Below are positions 29,812-40,120 of a stretch of DNA of 64,000 nt, one piece after another. Made by a program: the position numbers and the translations under genes. Below the pieces are notes generated by a model. The model was not told where the DNA came from and did no database searches. It saw nothing but the letters and a program-made list of their open reading frames with translations. Within the stretch, counting starts at the first letter, position 1, and every line of letters starts with the position of its first letter. Origin of the DNA: Citrobacter farmeri (GTDB lineage Bacteria; Pseudomonadota; Gammaproteobacteria; Enterobacterales; Enterobacteriaceae); NCBI RefSeq assembly GCF_019048065.1, contig NZ_CP077291.1, positions 2,232,001 through 2,296,000 on the forward strand, written 5' to 3'.

Positions 29812-31221
29812 ATGAAAAAATACCAGCGTCTGGCTGAACAACTCTGCGAGCAGATCGCCTCTGGCGTCTGGCAACCGGGAGACCGCCTGCCGTCCCTGCG
29901 TGAACAGGTGGTCAGCAGCGGGATGAGTTTTATGACCGTTGGCCATGCCTATCAGCTGCTGGAAAGTCAGGGGCGAATTATTGCGCGCCCCCAGTCGGGT
30001 TACTATGTCGCGCCACGCCCGGTGAGCCAACCCGCAGTGCAGCCGGTTCAGGTGATGTGCGACGAAGCGGTGGATATTAACACCTATATATTTGAGATGT
30101 TACAGGCCAGTCGGGATGTGTCGGTGATGCCGTTTGCCTCTGCATTTCCCGATCCGCGTTTATTCCCTCTACAGCAACTGAACCGCTCTCTGGCGCAGGT
30201 GAGCAGAACCGCCACGGCGATGAGTGTGATTGAAAACCTGCCGCCGGGCAACGCGGAGCTGCGCCACGCCATCGCCCGTCGTTACGCCCTACAGGGTATG
30301 ACGATTTCGCCCGATGAGATAGTCATAACCGCCGGTGCGCTGGAGGCGCTCAATCTTAGCCTGCAGGCGGTGACTGAACCGGGCGACTGGGTGATTGTTG
30401 AAAATCCCTGTTTCTATGGCGCGTTACAGGCGCTGGAGCGGCTGCGGCTGAAAGCGCTGTCGGTTGCCACTGACGTGAAGGAGGGGATCGACCTCGCGGC
30501 GCTTGAGCAGGCGTTGCAGGAGTATCCGGTCAAAGCCTGCTGGCTCATGACCAACAGTCAGAACCCGCTTGGTGTTACCCTCAGCCCGGAGAAAAAGGCG
30601 CGGCTGGTTGAGATACTCGATCGCCATAATGTGATGTTGATTGAAGATGACGTCTACAGCGAACTCTACTTTGGTCGGGAGAAACCGCTGCCAGCCAAAG
30701 CGTGGGATCGGGGCGACAAGGTGCTGCACTGCTCGTCATTCTCAAAATGTCTGGTGCCGGGTTTTCGCATCGGTTGGGTAGCCGCAGGCACTCATGCCCG
30801 GCAGATCCAGCGATTACAACTGATGAGCACGCTCTCCACCAGTTCGCCGATGCAACTGGCACTGGTCGATTATCTCTCTACGCGCCGGTATGACGCCCAT
30901 CTGCGCCGCCTGCGCCGCCAACTGGCGGAACGCAAACAGCAGGCCTGGCAAACGCTGCTGCGACATCTCCCGGCCGAAGTGAAAATACATCATAACAACA
31001 GCGGCTATTTTCTCTGGCTTGAACTACCGGAATCACTGGACGCGGGTGAGCTGACCACACAGGCGCTGGCCCACCACATTAGCATCGCGCCGGGGAAAAT
31101 GTTCTCGACCTCGGATACCTGGAAACGCTTTTTCCGCTTCAATACCGCATGGAATTGGGGAGAGCGTGAAGAAGCGGCGGTAAAACAACTGGGACAACTT
31201 ATTCGCGCTCAAATGAAATAG
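29812..31221 (+). CDS. ydcR: MocR-family regulator/aminotransferase YdcR
   Basis: Fusion of an N-terminal GntR winged helix (LAEQLCEQIASGVWQPGDRLPSLREQ, about 5-75) with a class I aminotransferase-like domain. The PLP lysine lies in SSFSKCLVPGFRIGW (about 310). The start at 29812 gives 469 residues (E. coli 468); the longer frame runs through the promoter. MocR proteins sense PLP or amines and often control a neighbouring gene. The next operon is putrescine uptake and oxidation (ydcSTUV-patD), a plausible target. A strong terminator follows. Confidence 0.9.
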   Translation: MKKYQRLAEQLCEQIASGVWQPGDRLPSLREQVVSSGMSFMTVGHAYQLLESQGRIIARPQSGYYVAPRPVSQPAVQPVQVMCDEAVDINTYIFEMLQASRDVSVMPFASAFPDPRLFPLQQLNRSLAQVSRTATAMSVIENLPPGNAELRHAIARRYALQGMTISPDEIVITAGALEALNLSLQAVTEPGDWVIVENPCFYGALQALERLRLKALSVATDVKEGIDLAALEQALQEYPVKACWLMTNSQNPLGVTLSPEKKARLVEILDRHNVMLIEDDVYSELYFGREKPLPAKAWDRGDKVLHCSSFSKCLVPGFRIGWVAAGTHARQIQRLQLMSTLSTSSPMQLALVDYLSTRRYDAHLRRLRRQLAERKQQAWQTLLRHLPAEVKIHHNNSGYFLWLELPESLDAGELTTQALAHHISIAPGKMFSTSDTWKRFFRFNTAWNWGEREEAAVKQLGQLIRAQMK

Positions 31222-31225
31222 AACA

Positions 31226-31264
31226 AACGCGCCATTCAATATAAAAGAATGGCGCGTTCTTATT
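31226..31264 (+). terminator. Terminator of ydcR
   Basis: A 12 bp perfect stem, AACGCGCCATTC/GAATGGCGCGTT (31226-31237, 31247-31258), followed by CTTATTTAT. Confidence 0.8.
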
Positions 31265-31364
31265 TATAAAATATCATCAGAACCGGTACGACTTTATTTT
31301 TCGCAGAGCATCATAGGAAATATCAATAGCTTTTGTTTTTTCTCCTCGTCAGCTAACCCCTTGT

Positions 31365-31371
31365 CTATACT
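31365..31371 (+). promoter_or_regulatory. RpoS-type -10 of the ydcS operon
   Basis: CTATACT at 31365-31371, preceded by TTGT, fits the sigma-S -10 pattern CTAYRCT. E. coli ydcS is strongly RpoS-dependent. The start codon is 175 bases downstream. The rest of the 324-base gap 31222-31545 holds the ydcR terminator and a GC-rich leader with no gene that I can see. Confidence 0.5.
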
Positions 31372-31545
31372 CCAGAAGATAGCCGCGTAATGGTGAAAAC
31401 CAGGGCGTAATGCGCGTCATGTCACAACCTGATTAAATTTCCTCGTGCCGGGAGGTGCGCTGACGGCGCGCCGACTATTTTTAGGAAAGGACATATATTT
31501 ACGGCAAGGCTGCCGCTCAATATTTTGCGACAGGAGTAAGATCTT

Positions 31546-32691
31546 ATGAGCAAGACATTTGCCCGCAGCAGCCTGTGCGCGCTCAGTATGACGCTGATGA
31601 CCGCGCACGCCGCCGAACCACCCACCTCTTTAGGCCAGGCCGAAGGCCGCCTGGATATTATTGCCTGGCCGGGTTATATCGAACGCGGTCAGACCGATAA
31701 ACAATACGACTGGGTGACGCAATTCGAAAAAGAGACCGGCTGTACCGTTAACGTTAAAACCGCGGCGACATCAGATGAGATGGTCAGCCTGATGGCGAAA
31801 GGGGGCTACGATCTGGTGACGGCCTCTGGCGATGCCTCTCTGCGCCTGATCATGGGTAAACGTGTGCAGCCAATCAACACGGCGCTTATTCCTAACTGGA
31901 AAACCGTCGATCCCCGGGTGGTGAAAGGCGACTGGTTCAACGTAGCGGGCAACGTCTATGGCACCCCGTATCAGTGGGGACCGAACCTGCTGATGTACAA
32001 CACCCAAACTTTCCCGACGCCGCCGGATAGCTGGAATGTGGTGTTCGTCGAACAAAACCTTCCGGACGGAAAAAGTAACAAAGGCCGCGTTCAGGCCTAT
32101 GACGGACCGATTTACATCGCCGATGCGGCGCTGTTCGTGAAAGCCACCCAACCGCAACTGGGGATCTCGGATCCGTATCAACTTACCGAAGCGCAGTATC
32201 AGGCGGTGCTGAAAGTGCTGCGTGCGCAGCAGCCGTTGATCCACCGTTACTGGCACGACACTACCGTACAAATGAGCGATTTCAAAAATGAGGGCGTCGT
32301 GGCGTCCAGCGCCTGGCCGTATCAGGCGAACGCGCTGAAAGCTGAAGGGCAGCACATTGGTACGGTGTTCCCGAAAGAGGGCGTCACCGGCTGGGCGGAT
32401 ACCACCATGCTGCACAGCGAAGCGAAACATCCGGTTTGCGCCTACAAGTGGATGAACTGGTCGCTGACGCCCAAAGTACAGGGTGATGTGGCGGCCTGGT
32501 TTGGATCGCTGCCGGTCGTCACCGAAGGCTGTAAGGTCAGTACGCTGCTGGGCGACAAAGGCTGTGAAACCAACGGCTACAGCTATTTTGACAAAATCGC
32601 CTTCTGGAAAACGCCTGTCGCTGAAGGCGGTAAATTCGTGCCGTACAGTCGCTGGACGCAGGATTACATCGCCATCATGGGCGGTCGGTAA
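31546..32691 (+). CDS. ydcS: ABC transporter periplasmic binding protein YdcS (putrescine/spermidine type)
   Basis: Periplasmic polyamine-binding protein, 381 residues, the E. coli YdcS length. It has a signal peptide of about 23 residues ending AHA. The mature protein opens with the PotD/PotF-like segment LDIIAWPGYIERG. E. coli YdcS has also been reported to make polyhydroxybutyrate. The ribosome site is AGGAG. It is the first gene of ydcSTUV-patD. Confidence 0.93.
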   Translation: MSKTFARSSLCALSMTLMTAHAAEPPTSLGQAEGRLDIIAWPGYIERGQTDKQYDWVTQFEKETGCTVNVKTAATSDEMVSLMAKGGYDLVTASGDASLRLIMGKRVQPINTALIPNWKTVDPRVVKGDWFNVAGNVYGTPYQWGPNLLMYNTQTFPTPPDSWNVVFVEQNLPDGKSNKGRVQAYDGPIYIADAALFVKATQPQLGISDPYQLTEAQYQAVLKVLRAQQPLIHRYWHDTTVQMSDFKNEGVVASSAWPYQANALKAEGQHIGTVFPKEGVTGWADTTMLHSEAKHPVCAYKWMNWSLTPKVQGDVAAWFGSLPVVTEGCKVSTLLGDKGCETNGYSYFDKIAFWKTPVAEGGKFVPYSRWTQDYIAIMGGR

Positions 32692-32708
32692 CGTCACTGG
32701 GGTGATTT

Positions 32709-33722
32709 ATGACGTACGCAGTGGAGTTTGACAACGTCTCGCGCCTGTACGGTGACGTGCGGGCGGTCGATGGCGTCAGTATTGCGATTAAAGACGGTGA
32801 GTTTTTCTCCATGCTGGGGCCCTCCGGCTCCGGCAAAACCACCTGCCTGCGCCTGATTGCCGGATTTGAACAGCTTTCCGGCGGGTCGATTGCCATCTTT
32901 GGCAAGCCAGCCAGCGATTTGCCGCCCTGGGAGCGGGACGTGAATACCGTGTTCCAGGACTACGCGCTGTTTCCGCACATGTCGATTCTCGATAATGTCG
33001 CCTATGGCCTGATGGTCAAAGGCGTCGATAAGAAACAACGTCAGGCCCAGGCCCGCGAGGCGCTGGAAAAGGTGGCGCTGGGGTTTACCTTCGAACGCAA
33101 ACCATCACAGCTTTCCGGCGGTCAGCGCCAGCGAGTGGCCATTGCCCGGGCGTTGGTCAACGAACCGCGCGTGCTGTTGCTGGATGAACCACTCGGCGCG
33201 CTGGATCTGAAACTTCGCGAGCAGATGCAACTGGAGCTGAAAAAGCTCCAGCAGTCGCTGGGGATCACGTTTATCTTTGTGACGCACGATCAGGGCGAAG
33301 CGCTGTCGATGTCCGATCGTGTGGCGGTGTTTAACAACGGTCGCATTGAGCAGGTTGACTCGCCACGCGAGCTTTACATGCGTCCACGCACGCCGTTTGT
33401 TGCGGGCTTTGTCGGAACATCAAACGTCTTTGACCCCACGATGGCCTCAAACGTCTGCGGGATGACGGGCAGCTTCTCACTGCGCCCGGAGCATATCCGA
33501 CTCAATGTACCCGGCGAAATCCAGGTGCCTGGAGTGATTCAGGCCGTGCAGTATCAGGGCGCAGCCACCCGCTTCGAGCTCAGGCTTGCTGGCGGCGAAA
33601 AGCTGCTGGTCAGTCAGGCCAATCAGACGGGAGAACCGTTTGTGACCACGCTCGCACCCGGTCAGCAGGTAATGGCGTCATGGCCGCGCGAGGTCATGGT
33701 ACCGCTGGTCGAGGAGAGGTGA
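32709..33722 (+). CDS. ydcT: ABC transporter ATP-binding protein YdcT
   Basis: ATPase subunit of the polyamine importer, 337 residues, PotA-like. Walker A is GPSGSGKTT (about 38-46), the Q-loop is FQDYALFPHM, the signature is LSGGQRQRVAIAR (about 137), Walker B is VLLLDEPLGALD, the switch is VTHDQGEA, and a C-terminal TOBE domain follows (about 270-335). It starts 17 bases after ydcS, and its stop is immediately followed by the ydcU start. Confidence 0.95.
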   Translation: MTYAVEFDNVSRLYGDVRAVDGVSIAIKDGEFFSMLGPSGSGKTTCLRLIAGFEQLSGGSIAIFGKPASDLPPWERDVNTVFQDYALFPHMSILDNVAYGLMVKGVDKKQRQAQAREALEKVALGFTFERKPSQLSGGQRQRVAIARALVNEPRVLLLDEPLGALDLKLREQMQLELKKLQQSLGITFIFVTHDQGEALSMSDRVAVFNNGRIEQVDSPRELYMRPRTPFVAGFVGTSNVFDPTMASNVCGMTGSFSLRPEHIRLNVPGEIQVPGVIQAVQYQGAATRFELRLAGGEKLLVSQANQTGEPFVTTLAPGQQVMASWPREVMVPLVEER

Positions 33723-34667
33723 ATGGCAATGAACGTGCTCTCTACGCCTTCACGCCCCGGCGGTCTGAGTAGACTCACCGGCTTTTTCTGGCGTCATCCC
33801 GGGCTGGGGCTGTTTTTGCTGCTGCTTGGTCCGCTGATGTGGTTTGGCATTGTCTACTTCGGCTCGCTGTTGACGCTGCTGTGGCAGGGGTTTTACACCT
33901 TCGACGACTTCACCATGTCGGTGACGCCGGATCTCACGCTTGCCAATCTTCGCGCGCTGTTTAACCCCGCCAATTACGACATCATCTTACGCACGCTGAC
34001 GATGGCAATTGCGGTGACGATTGCCAGTGCGATTCTGGCGTTTCCGATGGCGTGGTACATGGCGCGCTATACCTCCGGCAAGATGAAAGCGTTTTTCTAT
34101 ATTGCGGTCATGCTGCCGATGTGGGCGAGTTATATCGTCAAAGCCTATGCCTGGACGTTGCTGTTGGCGAAAGATGGTGTAGCGCAGTGGTTCCTTGTCC
34201 ATCTCGGCTTAGAACCGCTGTTGACAAGCCTGCTGACGTTACCGGCGATAGGGGGGAACACGCTCTCAACGTCGGGATTGGGGCGCTTTATGGTGTTTGT
34301 CTATATCTGGCTGCCGTTTATGATCCTGCCGGTGCAGGCCGCGCTGGAGCGGTTGCCGCCCTCGCTGTTACAGGCGTCCGCTGACCTGGGCGCTCGACCG
34401 CGCCAGACCTTCCGCTATGTGGTTCTGCCGCTGGCGATCCCCGCCATCGCCGCCGGTTCGATCTTCACCTTCTCACTGACGCTGGGGGATTTTATCGTGC
34501 CTCAGCTTGTGGGGCCGCCGGGCTATTTCATCGGCAACATGGTCTATTCCCAACAAGGCGCAATAGGCAACATGCCGATGGCGGCGGCGTTTACGCTGGT
34601 GCCGATTATGTTGATAGCCCTTTATCTGGCGTTTGTGAAACGCCTGGGAGCGTTCGATGCACTCTGA
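33723..34667 (+). CDS. ydcU: ABC transporter permease YdcU
   Basis: Inner-membrane permease of the PotB type, 314 residues (313 in E. coli) with six TM helices. The coupling EAA-like loop is [26 protein letters not shown] (about 218-243). The start follows the ydcT stop without a gap, with GAGGAGAGG as ribosome site. It overlaps ydcV by 11 bases. Confidence 0.95.
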   Translation: MAMNVLSTPSRPGGLSRLTGFFWRHPGLGLFLLLLGPLMWFGIVYFGSLLTLLWQGFYTFDDFTMSVTPDLTLANLRALFNPANYDIILRTLTMAIAVTIASAILAFPMAWYMARYTSGKMKAFFYIAVMLPMWASYIVKAYAWTLLLAKDGVAQWFLVHLGLEPLLTSLLTLPAIGGNTLSTSGLGRFMVFVYIWLPFMILPVQAALERLPPSLLQASADLGARPRQTFRYVVLPLAIPAIAAGSIFTFSLTLGDFIVPQLVGPPGYFIGNMVYSQQGAIGNMPMAAAFTLVPIMLIALYLAFVKRLGAFDAL

Positions 34668-35463
34668 GCGCGCACCGTTTCTCCTCAAACTGGCGGCCTG
34701 GGGCGGGGTGGTTTTCCTGCACTTTCCGATTCTGATCATCGCAGCCTATGCGTTTAATACCGAAGACGCGGCCTTTAGCTTTCCCCCGCAGGGACTGACA
34801 CTACGCTGGTTCAGCGTTGCGGCGCAGCGTAGTGATATCCTGGACGCCGTGACGTTGTCACTAAAAATCGCGGCGTTATCGACGGCGATTGCGTTGGTGC
34901 TTGGCACGCTGGCTGCGGCGGCGCTCTGGCGGCGTGATTTTTTCGGCAAAAACGCCATCTCGCTGTTGCTGCTGTTACCGATCGCCCTGCCGGGGATCGT
35001 CACCGGTCTGGCGCTACTGACCGCGTTTAAGACGGTCAATCTCGAACCGGGGTTTTTCACCATTGTCATTGGGCACGCGACGTTCTGTGTGGTGGTGGTC
35101 TTCAACAACGTGATAGCCCGTTTTCGTCGTACGTCATGGAGCCTGGTGGAGGCCTCTATGGATCTCGGGGCCAACGGCTGGCAGACCTTCCGCTATGTCG
35201 TGCTGCCGAATCTGGGCTCAGCGCTGCTGGCCGGGGGGATGCTGGCGTTTGCGCTGTCGTTCGATGAAATCATCGTCACGACGTTTACTGCTGGTCACGA
35301 ACGGACGCTGCCGCTGTGGTTGCTCAATCAGTTAGGGCGACCGCGCGACGTGCCGGTGACGAACGTTGTGGCCTTGCTGGTCATGCTGGTTACAACCATT
35401 CCGATTCTGGGGGCCTGGTGGCTCACGCGTGAAGGCGACAGCGTCGCCGGAAACGGTAAATAA
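34657..35463 (+). CDS. ydcV: ABC transporter permease YdcV
   Basis: Second permease, PotC type, 268 residues (264 in E. coli), six TM helices. Its EAA loop is [25 protein letters not shown] (about 165-189). It overlaps the end of ydcU and is followed 21 bases later by patD, so import and oxidation are encoded together. Confidence 0.95.
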   Translation: MHSERAPFLLKLAAWGGVVFLHFPILIIAAYAFNTEDAAFSFPPQGLTLRWFSVAAQRSDILDAVTLSLKIAALSTAIALVLGTLAAAALWRRDFFGKNAISLLLLLPIALPGIVTGLALLTAFKTVNLEPGFFTIVIGHATFCVVVVFNNVIARFRRTSWSLVEASMDLGANGWQTFRYVVLPNLGSALLAGGMLAFALSFDEIIVTTFTAGHERTLPLWLLNQLGRPRDVPVTNVVALLVMLVTTIPILGAWWLTREGDSVAGNGK

Positions 35464-35484
35464 ACAACGATATGGGAAAATGCT

Positions 35485-36909
35485 ATGCAACATCAATTAC
35501 TGATTAACGGCGAGCTGGTCAATGGTGAAGGTGAAAAGCAGCCCGTCTATAACCCCGCCACCGGCGAGGTGCTGCTGGAAATTGCAGAAGCGTCTCCCGC
35601 TCAGGTGGATGCGGCCGTTCTCGCCGCCGATCGTGCGTTTAGCGAATGGGGACAGACGACCCCGAAAGCGCGCAGTGAACTGCTGCTGAAGCTGGCAGAC
35701 GTCATTGAGCAGAATGCGCAGGTTTTTGCCGAACTGGAATCGCGAAACTGCGGCAAACCGCTGCACTGCGCCCTCAATGATGAGATCCCGGCGATTGTGG
35801 ATGTGTTTCGCTTTTTTGCCGGTGCCGCGCGTTGCCTGAACGGTCTGGCGGCAGGTGAATATCTGGAAGGTCATACCTCGATGATTCGTCGCGATCCGGT
35901 CGGCGTTGTCGCGTCCATCGCACCGTGGAACTATCCTCTGATGATGGCGGCGTGGAAACTGGCCCCCGCGCTGGCGGCCGGTAACTGTGTGGTGCTCAAA
36001 CCGTCGGAAATCACGCCGCTTACCGCGCTGAAACTGGCGGAATATGCGAAAGATATCTTCCCGCCAGGTGTGCTCAACGTGCTGTTTGGCAGGGGCAAAA
36101 CGGTCGGGGATCCGCTGACCGGGCACAAAAAAGTGCGTATGGTCTCCTTGACCGGTTCGATTGCCACCGGGGAGCACATCATCAGCCACACTGCGCCGTC
36201 GATTAAACGCACGCACATGGAGCTGGGGGGGAAAGCGCCGGTGATTGTGTTTGACGATGCTGATGTGGATGCGGTGGTGGAAGGCGTGCGTACCTTCGGT
36301 TTCTACAATGCCGGTCAGGACTGTACCGCCGCCTGTCGCATTTACGCGCAGAAGGGCGTTTACGACACGCTGGTTGAGAAGCTGGGGGCCGCAGTGGCCA
36401 GCCTGAAGACTGGCGCGCCGGAAGAGGAATCGACCGAACTGGGTCCATTGAGCTCACTGGCGCATCTGGATCGCGTCACCAAAGCTGTTGAAGATGCCAA
36501 AGCGCTGGGACATATCAACGTGGTCACCGGTGGAAACAAAGTAGAAGGACCGGGTTATTATTTTGCCCCGACGCTGCTGGCAGGCGCTAAGCAGGAGGAT
36601 GCGATCGTCCAGCGAGAAGTCTTCGGCCCGGTGGTCAGCGTGACGGTCTTCGAGGATGAAGAGCAGGTGCTGGAATGGGCCAATGATTCGCAATATGGTC
36701 TCGCATCGTCGGTCTGGACGCGTGATGTCGGGCGCGCACACCGGGTCAGCGCACGTCTACAATACGGCTGTACCTGGGTTAACACCCATTTCATGCTGGT
36801 GAGTGAAATGCCGCACGGCGGGCAGAAACTGTCCGGCTATGGTAAAGACATGTCGCTGTATGGACTGGAGGATTACACCGTGATCCGTCACGTCATGGTG
36901 AAACACTGA
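35485..36909 (+). CDS. patD: Gamma-aminobutyraldehyde dehydrogenase PatD
   Basis: Cytoplasmic NAD-dependent aldehyde dehydrogenase converting 4-aminobutanal, made from putrescine by PatA, to GABA. It has 474 residues, the E. coli length. Catalytic elements are LTGSIATG (about 223), [11 protein letters not shown] with Glu246 and [12 protein letters not shown] with Cys280. It is the last gene of the operon, and a strong terminator follows. Confidence 0.96.
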   Translation: MQHQLLINGELVNGEGEKQPVYNPATGEVLLEIAEASPAQVDAAVLAADRAFSEWGQTTPKARSELLLKLADVIEQNAQVFAELESRNCGKPLHCALNDEIPAIVDVFRFFAGAARCLNGLAAGEYLEGHTSMIRRDPVGVVASIAPWNYPLMMAAWKLAPALAAGNCVVLKPSEITPLTALKLAEYAKDIFPPGVLNVLFGRGKTVGDPLTGHKKVRMVSLTGSIATGEHIISHTAPSIKRTHMELGGKAPVIVFDDADVDAVVEGVRTFGFYNAGQDCTAACRIYAQKGVYDTLVEKLGAAVASLKTGAPEEESTELGPLSSLAHLDRVTKAVEDAKALGHINVVTGGNKVEGPGYYFAPTLLAGAKQEDAIVQREVFGPVVSVTVFEDEEQVLEWANDSQYGLASSVWTRDVGRAHRVSARLQYGCTWVNTHFMLVSEMPHGGQKLSGYGKDMSLYGLEDYTVIRHVMVKH

Positions 36910-36935
36910 CTGGTCATATCCGGTGACAACCGCTG

Positions 36936-36962
36936 AGCCCCGCCACTGTGCGGGGCTTTTTC
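36936..36962 (+). terminator. Terminator of ydcSTUV-patD
   Basis: Stem AGCCCCGC/GCGGGGCT (36936-36943, 36950-36957), loop CACTGT, then a run of T residues. Confidence 0.9.
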
Positions 36963-37038
36963 GTTCTCAATGTCCAGGGAGAAAAGATATGTTATGGTGA
37001 ATGGTCATTCATAAAAAATGCATTTAAATGGAGTAACT

Positions 37039-37350
37039 ATGATTGTCAGAACCTGGCATGGCTGTGTGCCCGTGCAGCATGGCGATGGATTTGCAGCACA
37101 TCTGGAATTGACCGGCGTTAAGCATTCCCAAAGCATTCAGGGGAATGCGGGGGCATTTGTTCGCCGGGAACGGCAGGGGGAATGGGAGCACTTCTTCCTC
37201 GCCACCTACTGGCACTCTCTGGCGGCGATTAAAGCCTTTGCTGGCGAAGATTATCACGTTGCGGTGACCTATCCCGATGACGAACAGTTTGCGTTGCTTT
37301 CCGATCCGTATGTGTTTCAGTTTGAGGTCAACGAGAAGGTGCCGCTCTGA
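37039..37350 (+). CDS. Small protein of the antibiotic-biosynthesis-monooxygenase (ABM) type
   Basis: A 103-residue protein starting at 37039 with GGAG upstream. The sequence MIVRTWHGCVPVQHGDGFAAHL, then WEHFFLATYWHSLAAIKAFAGEDYHVAVTYPDD, has the ferredoxin-like dimeric alpha/beta-barrel pattern of ABM/heme-degrading-like proteins. I do not know its function. It is absent at this place in E. coli K-12. It is monocistronic, behind the patD terminator. Confidence 0.75.
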   Translation: MIVRTWHGCVPVQHGDGFAAHLELTGVKHSQSIQGNAGAFVRRERQGEWEHFFLATYWHSLAAIKAFAGEDYHVAVTYPDDEQFALLSDPYVFQFEVNEKVPL

Positions 37351-37421
37351 GGTCATCCTGAATGAGTAAACATTAAGGATCATTTACGCTATCGCGGGGA
37401 AGTGAGAGGATCGTCGGCTGA

Positions 37422-37448
37422 AGGCAGAGAGAACTTTCCTCTCTGCCT
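37422..37448. terminator. Hairpin between the ABM gene and yncL
   Basis: A perfect 10 bp stem, AGGCAGAGAG/CTCTCTGCCT (37422-37431, 37439-37448), loop AACTTTC, between two convergent genes. No T run follows on either strand. Confidence 0.45.
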
Positions 37449-37472
37449 GTCTGCGCCGCAAGCACTCAAAAT

Positions 37473-37568
37473 TTAGATAAACCAGCCAAATCTCAATGAG
37501 ATAAGAGCAAAAAGACCAACAGCAGCAAAGAGATTTATCAACACCACGGTTCTACTGGAAACATTCAT
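37473..37568 (-). CDS. yncL: Small membrane protein YncL
   Basis: A 31-residue single-TM protein that reads MNVSSRTVVLINLFAAVGLF and ends LRFGWFI, differing from E. coli YncL at only a few positions. AGGGTGG lies ahead of the start. It is stress-related in E. coli, with no defined function. It sits in the same place as in E. coli, between patD and ortT. Confidence 0.88.
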   Translation of the reverse strand: MNVSSRTVVLINLFAAVGLFALISLRFGWFI

Positions 37569-37761
37569 TTTTGCCACCCTGTGTTAGTGCCCCTTTGTGT
37601 ATAGTTCGTCATCTCGCGATCCGCAATAGTACAAAATGTGGACTTAACGTAAGCGGTCATAAAAAGCGGTAAGATGTTCGACCAAAAATGATAAAACTTG
37701 ATGTGTGTCAAAAAATGGAGCATATTGCGCGCGTTTTATTCTTCTGGCCGGATGCACTTAA

Positions 37762-37935
37762 ATGTCGTTGTACCAAAAAATGTTGATGTTCTATGCGGTG
37801 ATGGCCGCGATAGCCTTTTTGATCACCTGGTTTCTCTCGCATGATAAAAAACGCATCCGCTTTCTGAGTGCCTTTCTGGTCGGGGCCACCTGGCCAATGA
37901 GCTTTCCGGTCGCATTGCTGTTTTCGCTGTTTTGA
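37762..37935 (+). CDS. ortT: Orphan toxin OrtT (YdcX)
   Basis: A 57-residue membrane peptide starting MSLYQKMLMFYAVMAAIAFL and ending SFPVALLFSLF, two substitutions or so from E. coli OrtT. It has two hydrophobic segments with a basic hinge (HDKKRIRF). OrtT resembles GhoT, damages the membrane and lowers ATP during stringent stress, and has no cognate antitoxin. It converges on srfC. A weak six-pair hairpin lies at 37944-37963. Confidence 0.88.
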   Translation: MSLYQKMLMFYAVMAAIAFLITWFLSHDKKRIRFLSAFLVGATWPMSFPVALLFSLF

Positions 37936-37969
37936 GCCCACTCAGCCGGTCTCCTTCCCGGCTGGCTCC

Positions 37970-40120
37970 TCAGGCTGTTGTCAGTAGCGCGCTCAGCGCC
38001 TTTCGATCTGCTTGCGTCACATCCTGCGGATGCTGATATTCCTTGTTTTCCGTTGCCCGCGTGTACAGCGCAACCAGCCAGTCATAGACATAGCGACTGG
38101 CGGCATGCACCGGTTGCGCTTCCAGTTGCGTTAGTCGGGTCATTGGCTGACGCTTGACCGCGCTGAAAATTGCCGTTCCTTTAACGATCCGACTGGCGGG
38201 GCGATCTGCTTCAGCCACGTCGGCATAGCCCAACCAGGCTATAAAATTGGCGATACAGGCGTGCAACTGGGCGCCGCAGACCTCTTCACGCTGCAGTATC
38301 TGTTGCAGCTGCTGCGGTAGTTGCAGGCGGTAGCTGGCGATGACCAGAATATCAACGACCTGACGCAGCGCGGCGGGCGTCAACCCTAAACGTTGCGCCT
38401 GACTGTCATCGCGACTCCACTGGCGAATATGGTTGAGCCACATACGGTGCGCCTGGTAGCCGGTCTCTTTGTTCTCAGCCTGTTGCGGCGCGTCACGGAC
38501 ATCCGCGAAAAGGTCGATTGTGTCATTGAACAAACCGCTGACCTGCTCTTCGCGCGGTTGTTGGACGCGAAGCAGGGTTTCAAACTGTTGTACCGCCGGT
38601 AACAGACCATCGAGCAGGTCGCCGTGATGCGCCGCCTGCTGCTGTAACTGGCGAACCACCGCTTCCGCACTGAGCGCTTCGGCAGGTTGCGCCAGCATCA
38701 GTTCTCGAACACGCTGCTGATGCTGCTCGCTTAGCGCCTGCAGTCGCGCCTGACGCTGCGGTGCTGAAGTGGCTTGCGACAGCCATTCAATCAACCGCAG
38801 CAGACTGTGTTTGTCCAGCGCCTGTAGGGTGCCCCAGTGCTGGCCCGGTTTTCCCATCAGATGCTGGACCGCTTCGTCCAGATTCTGCTGCGTGATAAAA
38901 CGCGCATCCTGGGGCGTTATGGCCCACACCACGCCAGGCATTGCGGTTTCGCGCGTCGGCTGCGTGTCGTGAACCCAGTTGAGCAACGTTCTGGCAGTTG
39001 ATGGTGTTTGCGTGCGAGTGGCGGTGGCGTTGCAGACAACCAGCACATCGGGCTGAAGCTGCTGCCGGTAATGCTCCAGCAACCAGCCCAGTTTTGCCTG
39101 CCAGAGTGGCTGCGGGTGGCTGAGCGGCGCGAGCGGAATATCCAGCAGATCGACGTTATCCAGGACGGCATCTTCCACACTCAGCACCAGTTCGCGTGTC
39201 AACAGCGCCAGCGACGCCTGGGCCAGGCTGACAGCATTAAGCAATTTCTCATCCACGACGGGATGGACGACCACATCGCTTTGCGCCTCCTGCGAGGTCA
39301 GAAACTCCTGGGTGATAAAGCTTTCGGAGGGTAGGCCAAACTGATCGACCAGCAGACTCAGCGGCGCGGCGATTTCGCTGGCGTGACCGGTCTGCTGCAG
39401 GACCTGTGCCAGTTTCAGCCACTGCTGCGTAAGCTCCGGCTGTTCGCCCCACAGCAGCGACCAGGCGCTGGCGCGGGTTGAGAGATCGACCGTCGGCAGC
39501 AACTGGGCAAACTGGTGCCACAATGCGTCATCAATCTGCTGCTGTGATGCGGGAATAGAACACTGCCAGAAGCGGGCAATAGTCGCCACTTCCTGCGCCG
39601 TTACGCCCTGAACGGGATGCAACTGACGCAACGATTGCCACTTCTCGATGCGCGATTCGATGATCGCCTTTTCCACCTGCCGGTACTCTGGCTGGGCACA
39701 GGCCTGGGCGATGAATATCTGCACCAGTTCAGCTTCCGTTACCAGTCGCAGGCGCAGCGGCCACTCGTCGTCGGGCCGGTTTTCCTGTCGCGTAAAGCGA
39801 AGCACCATGTTGGTGGGGGCGTGTCCGGGGTTGAGATGGCTGAAATAGTCAAAGCTGCGGTCCGGGGTGATGACATTGACCTTACCGTTGCCACTGCTGC
39901 ACAGCGCGGCAAGGAGATGCGCTTTTGCCGCCTGGGCGTAACCGTAAAGTCCAATACTGGCGCGTTCATTCCGGGCGGTATTGAGGGCGGATTCCGTGGC
40001 GGCTGCGCCATTAAGTTGCGCCAGCAGCGCATCCGCTTCATTATCCAGGGTCATCGCGTGCTGACGGGTACGGTTAACCCACGCGATCGCGGCCTGAGCC
40101 GTATTCAACATCTTGCTCAT
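37970..40120 (-). CDS. srfC: SrfC, dynamin-like virulence-associated protein with degenerate GTPase motifs
   Basis: Third gene of srfABC, 716 residues, overlapping srfB by four bases. An N-terminal helix leads to a GTPase-like region: the P-loop position reads GLYGYAQAAKAHLL (57-70), where a working loop would have GKS/T at 65-67, so Gly and Ser are replaced by Ala. The G3 position reads LLDIPLAP (325-332), lacking the DxxG glycine. The rest is helical and glutamine-rich. In Salmonella srfABC is reported under SsrB and in the flagellar regulon. I infer a pseudo-GTPase partner of SrfB. The cellular role is unknown. Confidence 0.88.
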   Translation of the reverse strand: MSKMLNTAQAAIAWVNRTRQHAMTLDNEADALLAQLNGAAATESALNTARNERASIGLYGYAQAAKAHLLAALCSSGNGKVNVITPDRSFDYFSHLNPGHAPTNMVLRFTRQENRPDDEWPLRLRLVTEAELVQIFIAQACAQPEYRQVEKAIIESRIEKWQSLRQLHPVQGVTAQEVATIARFWQCSIPASQQQIDDALWHQFAQLLPTVDLSTRASAWSLLWGEQPELTQQWLKLAQVLQQTGHASEIAAPLSLLVDQFGLPSESFITQEFLTSQEAQSDVVVHPVVDEKLLNAVSLAQASLALLTRELVLSVEDAVLDNVDLLDIPLAPLSHPQPLWQAKLGWLLEHYRQQLQPDVLVVCNATATRTQTPSTARTLLNWVHDTQPTRETAMPGVVWAITPQDARFITQQNLDEAVQHLMGKPGQHWGTLQALDKHSLLRLIEWLSQATSAPQRQARLQALSEQHQQRVRELMLAQPAEALSAEAVVRQLQQQAAHHGDLLDGLLPAVQQFETLLRVQQPREEQVSGLFNDTIDLFADVRDAPQQAENKETGYQAHRMWLNHIRQWSRDDSQAQRLGLTPAALRQVVDILVIASYRLQLPQQLQQILQREEVCGAQLHACIANFIAWLGYADVAEADRPASRIVKGTAIFSAVKRQPMTRLTQLEAQPVHAASRYVYDWLVALYTRATENKEYQHPQDVTQADRKALSALLTTA

